A DNA stretch of 64,000 bases from Astropecten irregularis (lineage: Eukaryota; Echinodermata; Asteroidea; Paxillosida; Astropectinidae). The position numbers were made by a program, and so were the translations under genes. Below are positions 32,439 to 43,274 of this stretch, piece by piece. The notes under the pieces were generated by a model. That model did no database searches, was not told the DNA's origin, and saw only the letters and a list, made by a program, of their open reading frames with translations. Each line of letters starts with the position of its first letter. Position 1 is the first letter of the stretch. The stretch is from the NCBI GenBank assembly GCA_963971285.1, contig OZ020254.1, positions 12,896,001 to 12,960,000 of the forward strand, in the 5' to 3' direction.

Positions 32439-32444
32439 CACTAC
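32302..32444 (-). CDS. SLF2: SLF2 exon 1 (first recognised)
   Basis: Open from the acceptor-like TTTAG at about 32445 to donor CAG|GTAAAC. It encodes a run starting MMDISRLSTEDHH, then an acidic stretch followed by FLYIPP, which looks like a SUMO-interaction motif. Two Met codons at 32433-32438 could start translation. An AG just before the exon means it could instead be internal, entered in phase 0. It ends in phase 2, matching exon 2. Confidence 0.7.
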
Positions 32445-32797
32445 CTAAATCAAAACAATAACACATACATCGTTAACTGTCTAACTTCAGTAATTTTGCT
32501 GCAATTCTAATTTTTTATAGTTGCGATGATCACAACCCACCTTGGTCGTAAACCTTTTAAAATCATATTAATTATCACAAATGCAAACCGCAAAGGATCA
32601 TGGGATTCAATTTGGAGCAATGGCACCATCACACGGCCAAGGAAGAAGTCCACAACAAACAGTAGTGTAGACAAGTCCTCAGACCTGGGGGGGCCGGGGG
32701 GAGATCCTGAAGCTGGATCGTACTTCCATACACGTTTGTGGACATAAACACAGTACATTCTGGGGGGGGGGGGGGGGGTGTGGTACGTTTTAACTTA

Positions 32798-32927
32798 GGG
32801 TGCATTCGTTTAGCTAACACGGGTCAGCCCTAAGTGGGAATGGTCGTGCTATACTTCACAAAACAAGCGAGAGAATGGGGTTCGAGGATGACTGGTGTCG
32901 ACCCGGGGGAGCTAAACGAATGCACCC
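32798..32927. mobile_element. ~130-bp MITE with GGGTGCATTCGTT ends
   Basis: Ends GGGTGCATTCGTTTAGCTAA and its complement. The other copy, at 60675-60807, has a demonstrable 3-bp target duplication. A G17 run lies just to the left (32762-32778). Confidence 0.82.
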
Positions 32928-32944
32928 ATATTTTGGGGTTAAAG

Positions 32945-33237
32945 TTAGTGTGCTTTAGTCCACAAGGATTATTTTCAAACATGGCTTATTTTATCTACTT
33001 TTACAATGTAGTTCTACAGTAAACTAACTCACCTAAATACGTTGACCAGTTGTGATTTCCTCTTCAATATAATTAAGCAAGGTTAAATTTGTGGAAATGA
33101 GAGCAGGGCAGGGCTTTTATTTTGAGGGAACTTTTATGGGTGTCTGAAATTAAACCTACACATGTAGCATGCTGGGTTTTTCAGCGGCAGGATATTCTAC
33201 AATTACTCCAAAACTTGTGGACTAAAGCACACTAACC
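32945..33237. mobile_element. Inverted-repeat element, GTGTGCTTTAGTCCAC ends
   Basis: Ends TTAGTGTGCTTTAGTCCACA and its complement, about 290 bp. It contains AGAGGAAATCACAACTGGTC next to GTGAGTTAG, which mimics a splice donor. A partial inverted relative is at 41020-41200. Confidence 0.78.
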
Positions 33238-33249
33238 CCCTTATTTCAG

Positions 33250-33372
33250 TAGTCCAAGTAACTTGGACCCTAAAAATCACCTTTTCAGTTAACATTTGGA
33301 CATGATCTGAGTTGCCAGACCATGTCCAAATGTTAAAAACGGCGATTTTTAGGGTCCAAGTTACTCGGACTA
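33250..33372. mobile_element. Hairpin MITE with TAGTCCAAGTAAC ends
   Basis: Arms of about 30 and more bases: TAGTCCAAGTAACTTGGACC at left and its complement at right, and a second pair around ACATTTGGACATG. It follows the previous element directly. Confidence 0.82.
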
Positions 33373-33379
33373 TTATTTT

Positions 33380-34380
33380 AGTTTAGTACATGTAGGCCTG
33401 CCCTGGCATTAACATGAAGGCTAGTTTTTAGGCTACATACGTAGGCCCAGCTAGGCCCCAGCATAACATGGTTAACACTAACGTTAGTTGTGATGATCGT
33501 AACCCTGGGTCTGACATGGGGACTGGGACCAATACACGTAGGCTACACACGTGTAATTTTCTGTAAATAATAAAAATAGGCACCAGGCACCAGGCATGAT
33601 CTTGTCGAGTTTTCTCGATTCTAAATGCCAATAAAACAATTTAACGCAAATACACATGTTTATGGGGTTAAAATACGAAGAAAAACATTGACAGCTGAAA
33701 CGATTACCGAAGATGACAGCTGATAAGTTGATTTTACTGCTCAAAGATCCGGTAGGACTCGGCTTTCAAGATTTGATTTCCAACCAAAACATTGTGTGAT
33801 TCATATGAACAGCGCCACCATGAGTTGGAGAAATACTTGACATATTGATGCAGACCAATTTCCCATAATAGGCTTCCATGCAAAATGGTGAATTAAAAAT
33901 ATTATTAGAAATACTCAAAAGTTTCCCAGGCAAGCAAATCACTAGCAAAATAAAGCTGAAAACTTCAAATTTTTATTTCCTTTTCAATCTCATATAAGTT
34001 AAGAAAAAATCATCCAAAGAAAAATAGCCTTAAAACTGCCAAATTGACTAGTGCGAGACAAAAAAAATTTAACCCTTCACTATTATGGCAAAAATACAGC
34101 GACATTTAGGGCCTGATTTCATCCAAGCAGCTCAAAACTGAAAGTCCAAACTCTGGTGACTGTATTACAATACTTCCCATGTAGGGCTCAGCAAATGCTT
34201 TTATAAAAAAAAAAATGAGGGCATACTACTAAAAATTAATGAGCTCCGCGGTTACAGGTCTGCATCCCTAGGCGCAAATGTATTCTACTCAATCTACTGA
34301 ATATTCTATTCAAATGAGTGTCCATGAAAACAGGGACATTAGGAATAGATAATGGGGGCATTAAATAGGGAGCATACTTC
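33380..34380. other. Between TMEM45 and SLF2, nothing recognised
   Basis: I looked here on the minus strand for the missing N-terminal exons of SLF2 and saw none with plausible composition and splice sites. Open frames are short and unrelated to known families. Confidence 0.5.
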
Positions 34381-34387
34381 AAGTTAA

Positions 34388-34742
34388 AGGTAGTATCATA
34401 CTTCGGTAAGAGACCAAAACAGAAATGTTCACAGATTTACGTATAACTTTCAGGGTATGCTAGTAGAAACCTACCATTAAAATTGTTCCGCCTGAGATGG
34501 TGTACATGTATTTATCCAGAAATTAGTAAAACAACGACCAAAAAATCTTTTTGATCTTTTAAAAGATCAAAAATAAAAGAGAAAAGACTTAAGAAATACC
34601 GTGGCCGTTTTTCACTGTTTTCTCAAAAAGTGGGCACCGTATCGGCCTGACATTTTCACAGATGACTCTGACTGTATCTTTCTTGATATTTTTGCCCATG
34701 AATCTGTACTTCTTTGACAAAAACCAAAGTATGATACTACCT
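34388..34742. mobile_element. TTAA-type MITE, family A
   Basis: TTAA at 34384-34387 and 34743-34746, with intact ends and the TCTTTTAAAAGA centre. Confidence 0.85.
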
Positions 34743-34759
34743 TTAAACAGGGCAATGAG

Positions 34760-36235
34760 CTAGCTTTCATTGAAACAATTAACGTTTTTAACACAACGAC
34801 ACTTGCAAGACAGATAAGCTTGAGACAATTTTATTTGATAACTAAAAATATCTGTTCACAATTATTATCACTTCATTTTAATATGAAATTTTAAATGGAG
34901 AAGCAAATGAGCCAATGACTGATAACCTTCAATACCTTTTCAAAAACGTAAAAGAAAATACATATAAATTAACCATACAAATGTGACCATACAAGTAAAT
35001 TCATATACTGGTACAAACAATGCAGATTGGATTTGTGTTGGGACTGTTGAGTGTGAAGTGCTGTTTGGTTGTGAAAGTACTACTAGTGTACAGTACAGGT
35101 CCATATATACTGTACATCTGTACATAGTGATAACCGGTACACTACATGTGTGTACTATTATGATCAAAGCAAAGCTTTTGATGCATTCCTTTTTAGTAGA
35201 TACTACTCGTACCATAATGTAGCATGTACTTCAATTTTCTAGAATGTGTCCCTCATGATGACTGCCAAGGACATGATATACTGTACAATATACTGCACAA
35301 AAAGCACATGTAGCATTGTCAGTGCACCTGTTTTCGAGGTAAATGTATCAAGTTTTTGAGGGTTAGCCTTCTATACGTCACTGGTAGCGACGTGGAAGCC
35401 TGTACCACACAACCAGATGATTTGTTTTGTGTATGCTACATGGCCTATTCCGCAAGCCAAACTACAATGTCAAAAGTTGAGTTCTGTATGTCAGTTTCTG
35501 TCTTTCTTGGAATAAATGCTTACACCCTTGAAAACCGGTACATCGAGGATATCTTACTACTGGTACATGTATAGGAACCAATGATGTAGTGACTTTGTTT
35601 GGACCAAGTTTGGTTCACATCAACTGTTTATAAGAGGCCAAAGTGGGACAGACAATGCCCCTGTGTAAAGTCTATGGGTTTTGAAAAGACAAGAAGAATA
35701 TGGAAAAAAACAACAACAAACAAAAGTAAAGTGAGAAGGACAATGTCAGCAACCCTATGCATTTACAACAATGCACTAGTCGCAGCACACACGTGACTCT
35801 CCCAGCAGCAACAAATTAAGAATAGATACAGTTCCCCCCAAAAACAAATTAAACAACTTTGCTAAACATTTCCAGCAATGCCTGCAAATCATTCTTAATT
35901 TAAGAGCATAATATTATTACAAGACAATAAACCTTTTAAAATGATTTCGTATATGACCAAATTAGGGGAGAATTATGGCATACTCTCATGAGCAACTGTT
36001 AGACTGGTTGCACTCAAACACTATCTTTACTGACAGTGACTGACTGAGCCACAAAAGAAACACAAACAAATGATGGGTCCATTTAATTAATTGCCACAGG
36101 CGTTATTGACCCTCTCTGCGACATTTGTGACATGTGACCACTTTTTACTTATGACAACAGAGCAACACTCAAGTCAGAAATCTTGTTAAATTTGATTAAT
36201 AAAATCTAAACAGCCGCAATGAAATGTCAAAAACA
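34760..36235. other. AT-rich spacer, nothing recognised
   Basis: Short dispersed TACATGTA and TGTACA motifs, but no element ends or exons that I can support. Confidence 0.5.
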
Positions 36236-36241
36236 TGACAA

Positions 36242-36786
36242 TCAATAGGGCTCCGCGCTCGTGACGTCACATTCAGATGTTCGGAAAAACAAGTCATATG
36301 TCTTACCCAACTTACACGTAAAACTTGTGCAATTTGTCCGAACATCCGGGTAAGTATAGTTGTCGATATAAAGGACGTATTCTATAAATAGCTCAAGCCA
36401 GAGATGCCAAGTTCAAAATTTTTTCATGAGTGAGATTTTCATGACGCGGCGTCTCAGCGCACACACATGCGCGAAAGTGAGGGAGCAGAGCAACCAAGTG
36501 GGGGGAGGGGGTGTCCCCCCCTCCCATGGTAGGGAGCTTTTTCAATTTTTAGCTCTTAATGGTGCGATCTGGTGCATACTTAAGTGACCTTTTTCTCCTT
36601 TTTTAAAATTTATTTTGAAAAACAAAAGGGAAACAATGCAAATAATGCTACTTTTTTTCCTTGTGGGGTCCCGATGCGTGAGAAATATGGGTGTCATGCG
36701 TGAGACCGTGAGACGGACCCTAAATGCGTGAGTCTCACGCACAATGCGTGAGACTTGGTAGCTCTGTCAAGCACGGAGCCCTATTG
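36242..36786. mobile_element. ~545-bp element with CAATAGGGCTCCG ends
   Basis: Begins CAATAGGGCTCCGCGC and ends CACGGAGCCCTATTG. Inside are a small hairpin around 36280-36350 and a run of GCGTGAGAC-type motifs (36674-36752). No coding frame. Confidence 0.72.
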
Positions 36787-37506
36787 AGAGACCCATCGTT
36801 TGCGTTTCTTATGTGGTTCAGTATACATCACACAGATACTGCATCTAACTGCATAGTTGTTCAGTCATGGAGATATGTATTTAAGCATGCAACTGCATGC
36901 AGCATAATTCATACACAATTCACTCATAGAACTTTCTTTAAAATATAGTGTGTCCCATGTTTGAACCCCTAAATCAATTATAATTAACAAAATAATGCTG
37001 AAATAATGTCAATGTACAGTGCTTAATCATTACCGTAATCTTCTATTTCTCACTTTTCAATAAACAATAAATATCAATAAAAAAAAAATTATTTGAAAAT
37101 ATATACATGTACTCAACATTAAAATTTACTGTGCACAAATGCTAGAAAACTAGAAAATCACCAACGATTTGAAAGACAAAATTATTTTTAAAGACACACC
37201 TTCACCGACGAAGCACCAGTCTAGCGCATGCACATTATGTATATAATTCATTTCAAATTTTGGATAGTACCCGGTGTCACTTTGTGGTGCTGGTGTCATT
37301 AGATCATATGATACAATCTTTGAGTAATCTAATTACCATTCAGTAGGCCTAAACCATGTATTGAACTGTATAATCTTAAGTGCTAGCACTTGGCAAAAAC
37401 TGCATGAAATACACAGAGAAAATCATCAAAATAATCTATACAATAACAAAATGTTAATGATGTATACATTTTAAATATCTTGGTTCATTTCAATTGCTAG
37501 TATTAA

Positions 37507-37980
37507 AGGTATCGTACTACTTTGGTAGGAAACCAAAATAGACATGTTCACCGATTATGTATAACCTACAGGTTATGGCCTACCTGGTACATGTACAAAT
37601 ATACCGTTAATTGTTTCTGCATGAAATGCTGTATTTTTTCAGAAATGAGTAAGACCAGACAGTAAACCGAAAACAGTTTTGAGCTAAGAGATCAAAACCT
37701 CACAATTGCAATAACCTCGCAATTTTAACAATGGGAGACTTTGGAGAACCAGTCTTCAAGTCAACAACGTACGCGCACGCAATTGTGAGCATGCGCGCGT
37801 TGTTTTGTGCCTGTGCTGTTGTTCATGCGCGTGCGCTGTTGACTTGAAGACGGGTTCTCCAAAGTCTCCCATTGCAACGGTTTTTCGCTGTTTTCCAGCG
37901 CTTCTAATAATCAATTGAGATGAAAATTTTACAGGTTTGTTCTTATTCCGTGATAAAGCAAATTAAGAACAGATAGACTA
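37507..37980. mobile_element. Diverged TTAA-type MITE split by a hairpin MITE
   Basis: The outer copy starts after TTAA at 37503-37506. It is interrupted at about 37726-37876 by a hairpin whose arms begin AATGGGAGACTTTGGAGAAC and include CTTCAAGTCAACA, in near-perfect complement. Confidence 0.75.
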
Positions 37981-37999
37981 CACCATAGTAGCAAAAGCA

Positions 38000-38880
38000 G
38001 TCAAATGAAAAGTATATTATGGCAAATGATTCAAAGATTCAATTAGGTATTGGAAGTGTAATGGTTTGACACTGGCATCTACGTGTACATGTATTACATG
38101 TAATATGTAAAATCCTCATAAACTTACATCATGATGAACATGTCCTACGCGCACACATGTACATGTACCTATATGCTCATACTACAATGCCATCAACACA
38201 ATGTGCATCAAATTGGACTAGAATGTTGTATACAGTGCATTTCCACATTATTAGGATTAACTTGTACATGTACATGTAGCAATTTAAGCTGCAATACACA
38301 AACAACTCATTTTTTGTTGAAAGTAAGTACAATAGCCAAATAGATTAGATTCCCTTACCTGGTTGAATCAATACACTTTGGACATGTTGGAATGTATAGT
38401 TAATTAATACAAGTAATAATTACAGCGATATCACTGGTTAGAATTATATCATTTGAGATTCAATTAAGTTTTATACATGAATGGACCTATGTATACAGTA
38501 AGTCAAACTAGTCATGATAGTTTGTGTACAATCAATTCCTGTTCTTTTGAAAACACACTTTATATCATCTTTCATACCATGTTATAATTATCACCAATTA
38601 AGAAAATGTGTATAGTACATGTATGGGTGTAACTCACAGATATGTTTTCACACTTCAGAGAAGTCTGTATGGAATGTATTGAAGGAAAATTTAGTACGCA
38701 GTGTACTATACATGTCACTGTACACAGTGTACATGTATAAATAATATGTTTATGTAGACTTCCACTCAAGCTACTTCCTGTAATTCTTGATGTGGACAGT
38801 GTTTATGTACATGTACACAGTATGCAAAATTCCATACTACAAGAACATGTACTGTATGTCACCAAATAACCTTAAATATC
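38000..38880. other. AT-rich spacer, nothing recognised
   Basis: Rich in ACATGTACATGT-type motifs. No exon, RNA gene or element ends supported. Confidence 0.5.
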
Positions 38881-39015
38881 GTCAGGGGTCGATCTCACCA
38901 AACTCATCGTAACTTACTATCAATCGTAGGACTGTATGTAGGATACGATGGGTTATCCTTCGTAACTCTAGTTACATGTACAATCGATCGTAGGGGTTCA
39001 TGAAATTACCCCCTG
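38881..39015. mobile_element. Foldback MITE, GGGGTCGATTTCA family
   Basis: Begins AGGGGTCGATCTCACCAAAC and ends CATGAAATTACCCCC, with arms around ATCGATCGTAGGG and CTATCAATCGTAGG. Confidence 0.78.
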
Positions 39016-39059
39016 GTCAAGTTTAATAAGATCACAAAATGCTTGATCGCAATTTTTTT

Positions 39060-39345
39060 CTTGCTATGAATTATTTCTATATCTTCCTTCTTTAAATAAT
39101 TCAATGTAAATTATTGAAAAGTGAACAAAGAAAAATTGACTGGAGCGGGATTCGAACCGGCGACCTCCTGAATACATACAGGCGCTCTACCAACTGAGCC
39201 ATCCAGACCTACGTTGGTGGTGATAGACCCCAATAATCAATTATCTTTGTTCGTTTGGCAGTCAGAAGCCATGAAACCACGCACACACCGCCATACCCCA
39301 TTCAGTCAGTTTCCCTTATGGTTATTTGATGATCAATGTAAAATT
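39060..39345 (-). mobile_element. tRNA-bearing inverted-repeat element in the TMEM45 3' flank
   Basis: A tRNA-like unit (about 39143-39216, minus strand) has TGGCTCAGTTGGTAGAGCGC (A box) and CCGGTTCGAATCCCGC (B box). It lies between outer sequence ending TTCAGTCAGTTTCCCTTATG and related flanks. The first element base is within about 20-40 bp of the TMEM45 stop codon. Relatives: 43275-43910, 44460-44715, 51385-51545 and 55595-55806. It may be a SINE or an acquired tRNA inside a MITE. Confidence 0.75.
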
Positions 39346-39363
39346 GTAAATAACTTCATATAT

Positions 39364-40215
39364 CTATTCGCTATCAGATGCGGCACGACCATTGCTCATG
39401 AGCTTGGTGCTTTCAAACTCCATTTCTTCAGGGCCACTGTTCATGGGCCGGTAACGCACAGCGGACGCACCAGTCACGCTGAGGACAAGCCGTACTAATC
39501 CGTAGACAATGATGATGATGACGATATCAAACAGGAGATGCCAGGCAAAGGCAACCGTGACAAACATCAGGTTGATGTGGTCGTCCATGTCCCACTCTTG
39601 GCCCGACGGAGGCCAGTACAACACGGTGCCCACCATGAAAAACCAGGTGCCCTGCCAGAGCGTGGACGTGATGCGCATGATGCGGATGCGTTCGTCCTTC
39701 GGGAGCCAGACCTCGCCCATACTGAAGAGAACGCAGAAGGCAATGGCAATGACCAGCAAGAAGTGGAGCTGCACATCCAGATCCTTCCTGCCGTGGGTGT
39801 GGAAATAGAACAACATCCCTTCCACGAAGAAGGCCAGGGCGCCAAAGATCTTGGTGTAGCGCTCGGCCTGGGGCAGGCAGGTTTTGGAGAGGGTGACCAC
39901 CAGGCCGTACACCGAGAAGAACGTGTACATGGTACAGTGCTGCCACTCCGCTGGGTGTTTGAACTGGCCATCAGCGCCAATCAGTGTCCACTTTGGAATG
40001 GGGTACATCATCTCGGCTATGAACCCAATGATTCCTGCCGTCAGTATGGTCACGCCCTCTATTGGTAGACGATGGATAATCCGTAGGATGCGATTGGTCG
40101 GTTGCAGTCTCCCTCCGTCTAAGGCAATCTTCTCGTAGGTGTATTGTACCATCCACCAGATGGCATATAATATGAAGAAAGCCCCTGGCAGAGCATGACC
40201 AGGCCAAGTACCCAT
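39364..40215 (-). CDS. TMEM45B: TMEM45-type multipass membrane protein
   Basis: Complete 283-residue protein of the TMEM45/DUF716 family, usually about 275 residues. Family signatures are GHALPG at 6-11, WQHCTMYTFF at 91-100, EGMLFYFHTHGR at 132-143, LWQGTWFF at 186-193 and EWDMDDHINLMF at 207-218. About seven hydrophobic segments: 10-25, 53-70, 94-110, 122-140, 151-168, 186-202 and 216-246. Vertebrate members sit in endosomal or Golgi membranes; the molecular activity is not settled. The coding region is in one exon, whereas I recall several coding exons in vertebrates. Acceptor TTTTATGCAG lies 30 bp before the ATG, so a spliced 5' leader is likely, which argues against a dead retrocopy. The paralogue letter (45A or 45B) is uncertain. 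Confidence 0.92.
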   Translation of the reverse strand: MGTWPGHALPGAFFILYAIWWMVQYTYEKIALDGGRLQPTNRILRIIHRLPIEGVTILTAGIIGFIAEMMYPIPKWTLIGADGQFKHPAEWQHCTMYTFFSVYGLVVTLSKTCLPQAERYTKIFGALAFFVEGMLFYFHTHGRKDLDVQLHFLLVIAIAFCVLFSMGEVWLPKDERIRIMRITSTLWQGTWFFMVGTVLYWPPSGQEWDMDDHINLMFVTVAFAWHLLFDIVIIIIVYGLVRLVLSVTGASAVRYRPMNSGPEEMEFESTKLMSNGRAASDSE

Positions 40216-41309
40216 GATTCAGTAGAATAGGATGAGGAAAGAGTCTGCATAAAAAAAGAAGGAAGAAGTAAAGAATAATGATTACTGTGTGACTTTATAT
40301 CACAATCACCAGTGCTTCAGGTCAGTCTGAATGGCTTGTCTCGAAATGTACCTAGGTTCAGTGCATTATTTGGTAAGTGTAGTCATGGTAGCACTCAGTA
40401 TAGACCCAGTAAGTGGGCTGGGCTGAACGCCTTTTTTTTTTAATTGTGGGGGTTGACGATCAGTGTAATGCCCCAGAGAATCCCATAGGGTTAAATGTGT
40501 TGTACACAGAAAAAAAATGTACTTCACAGTACTAAAAAGTCCCCAAATGACATCAAAGACATCACAGATATGTTTGAAAATCTCTCCATCTGATCTTCTC
40601 CGAACATACCGAATGTCAAGGATGAAATGCAGCTTAAATTTGTTTGTGCTCAAGATCTTTCCATGTGATAAAAATCAATGTTTTATTTCCGAAATCCAGA
40701 CAATCATTTAAGACTTTTTCGAATCATCCACCATCTTGGTTTGGCTCTCTCCGCCAATTACTAAAAATTAGAAACAAGCATGAAGTCACGTGTGTATGGC
40801 GGAGAACCATGACTACACTTACTAAAATTAAAAAAGGGAGTTCAGAGCCCCAGTTTAGGTCTACTCTGATGGATAGTGTTTATACCGCTAGGAGCTTAGG
40901 CCTAGGGGAGGCCCTAGACTACTGTCAGTGTCACTGTAGTCTATACTCTATAGTCTACAATTAGGTAGGAAACATTTCACGGGATTCTAAAGGCCCTAGC
41001 GTACTAATAGCATGTTTAGTCCACAACTTGGAGCCCCATTTTGCAGACTCCCATTATTTCCCTAAAAAATCAAAGCCCTGACCTCTTCCAACAACTTTAA
41101 CCTTGCTATTATCTGTATTGAAGAGGACATCACAACTGGTCAGTCAACATAGGCCCCTACATGTATTTAGGTGAGTTAGTTTACGGTAAGTGTTCAATAA
41201 CAACAGATACGATACCTATAAAGGGAATAACTTTTTTTAAAGAGACTTACAATGTACCTAAATCCTCTTCAACAATTAGAAAGGTTAAAGCTTTATTTCT
41301 TTAAAGAAT

Positions 41310-41491
41310 GTCAGAATCGTTTCAGTTGGTTCAACGATCCAACAACCCAAGAATGGCTCAGCGCATTTTGGAATTGAAACTCAAAACTCAAAATCGATCA
41401 ATTCACAGAATCGATTCATCAACAAAGTGGAATCGCGATTCCGAATTTGGAAGCAATTCTCATCGATTCCAACATGGAATCACCCAAGCCT
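41310..41491. repeat. GGAATCGATT-type element fragment
   Basis: Rich in GGAATCG and CGATTCC. The end CATGGAATCACCCAAGCCTA matches, in complement, the ends of a longer copy at about 30415-30885. Confidence 0.65.
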
Positions 41492-41627
41492 AGAGTCGGC
41501 GAGGAGGCGAGTTGGTAAGGGGCCGAGTTGGCAAGGGGCCAGTCGGTCAGGGGGCGAGTTGGCAAGGGGGCAAGTTGGTAAGGGGCGAGTCGGTAAGGGG
41601 CGAGTCGGCTAGGGGGCGAGTTGACTT
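41492..41627. repeat. ~18-bp minisatellite
   Basis: About seven units of GGCGAGTTGGTAAGGG or GGCGAGTCGGTAAGGG type with small length changes. Confidence 0.85.
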
Positions 41628-41829
41628 GTAAGTTGTAATCACACATGCCATATCAACAAGATCAACGCCCGTTGCCCAATGCAATGCCAATGGACAATCA
41701 ACTGATCAAATGGAAATTGTCAAGCATCGGTGTTTTACTTTTAGAACGCCTACACTGATAAAATTAAATTGTCTTCTTTTAGGCAATAACCTCCATAACT
41801 GCTATAAATTAAACCATGGTCTTACATAC

Positions 41830-41911
41830 CTCCAAATCTTGTGAAAAATGCGAAAAACGTCGTCAACGTTACGCAGTTAAGTTCTCGATTTCCAGATCCG
41901 TCACGTAGGCC
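41830..41911 (-). promoter_or_regulatory. Candidate non-coding first exon and promoter
   Basis: On the minus strand a CpG-containing stretch (about 41845-41935) is followed by the strong donor GGAG|GTATGTAAG at 41830/41829. The next matching acceptor is at 40245, 30 bp before the TMEM45 start codon. A 1.6-kb leader intron fits. The 5' limit is a guess, and it could instead be a leader exon of the downstream SLF2 gene. Confidence 0.4.
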
Positions 41912-42115
41912 TCTAGAGAAAGGGCGCCCTCACCAGTTAATAATTAACTTTAATTTTGAAGAGGACAATACGGATGCCCAGAAGTGCCATCTACAGAGTT
42001 GTACTTTTCAATTATTATTTTATAATAATATTAAAGGGTTGGTACAGAACTGGTTTTTGCGACAAAACCGTTGCTGACAATGAAAGCACATTATGTAATC
42101 CATCATATACCTTAA

Positions 42116-42687
42116 AGGTTTACTGTAATCAAAATTAGTATAGGGGTGAAAGTGCTTTAAAATGATTACTTAATGTATAATTAATTACTATTTAAATTTT
42201 TATTTTTATATAAGTGCTTAATTTTGACTAAAAAGACACAAAATCAGTACATGTATGCCCCACCCCCCAAAAAGCCCTCCTTGGAACCGATCCACACAAC
42301 AATAGTGTGTGATGTCACATACAGAACTAGTATAGGGTCCACCATAGTATACTGCATGGCGTTCTGCATGTTACGTAAGCAAAGTTTTTCGTCGCGAAAA
42401 GTGGGGTGCTAAATTATTGGTCTAAAATACCTCGTTTTTCTATATACAATATTTTTTATCACAAACAATGATAGACAGGTTGAGTTTTATAACAACCAGG
42501 CATGCAACTTGGACTTTCCAAAAAAGAGGAAATTCCAATCTTAACCATATTTTGTACAGTGTTTTTCACTTTTCAATGGCATGAGTGAAGTGAAAAAAAG
42601 AGGAAATCAGCTGATCCGAGGAAAAGTTGCATGCCTGAACAATACAGATGTATTTCACATTTTATGTGTTTTGATTACAGTAAACCT
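42116..42687. mobile_element. Nested TTAA element, AGGTTTACTGTAATC ends
   Basis: Ends AGGTTTACTGTAATCAAAA and the exact complement TTTTGATTACAGTAAACCT. TTAA is duplicated at 42112-42115 and 42688-42691, where the sister site at 29484 has one TTAA. It carries a third-level insertion at 42497-42637. Confidence 0.95.
42497..42637. mobile_element. ~140-bp MITE, third level of nesting
   Basis: Ends CAGGCATGCAACTT and AAGTTGCATGCCTG. The target duplication is not clear. Confidence 0.82.
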
Positions 42688-43274
42688 TTAACTGACAAAC
42701 CTGTAGAAGTTTGAGGTCAAACAGCCATCTGGGTCACGAGAAAAAAGTAAAAACCTGTTTACACATTTCAACGATATTATGCGTTCATAATAAAACGCTT
42801 CAAAGCGATTTATTCCAATCGGAAAATAGTTTCATTTTTTTCTCAACGGATATGGCATTTCAGACAAAAACATTTCATGGGATGTTTTCTCCTATCATCA
42901 CCATTATACTGTGTAAGTTTTATGTGAATCTGTGATCTTGAAGTGTATTTTGTCTTACCAATTCTGTACCATCCCTTTAAGCAGCAACTTGTATCAATTA
43001 TTAATTTAAGAAGGAAGACAAAGAATTAGGTGTGAAATTAAACATCTTTTTTTCGAGGCAGACTTGTCTTTAATTCCAATTCTCATGTACATGTATATTT
43101 TTATGGAAAGTGCTCAGTTTGAGTAACGTGCTCAGTTTTAATGATTACATAGCTATACATAAAGTATTATGTACACAAGATTATTGTGTTATTTGTGTTA
43201 TTGTGTATAAATGATGAGCATCTGTGAATGTATATAATATAAAAAAATTTAAAAAACATTAATCATCAAATACT

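Larger units (their letters stand above)
42035..42976. mobile_element. TTAA-type MITE, family C, with nested insertion
   Basis: TTAA at 42031-42034 and 42977-42980. Same ends as the 29407 copy. A 572-bp element occupies its internal TTAA. Confidence 0.9.

Noticed and set aside
33040-33090. Candidate splice donor and leader exon for SLF2 (GTGAGTTAG on the minus strand)
   Set aside because: It lies inside an inverted-repeat element whose relative at 41020-41200 carries the same motif, so it is better explained as repeat sequence.
39143-39216. Functional tRNA gene
   Set aside because: A and B boxes are good, but the acceptor stem and anticodon arm do not pair convincingly, and several equally decayed copies share the same flanks.
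39527-40068. Long frames on both strands over the TMEM45 gene
   Set aside because: Shadows of a GC-rich coding exon; only the frame with GHALPG, WQHCTMY and EGMLFYFH has homology.
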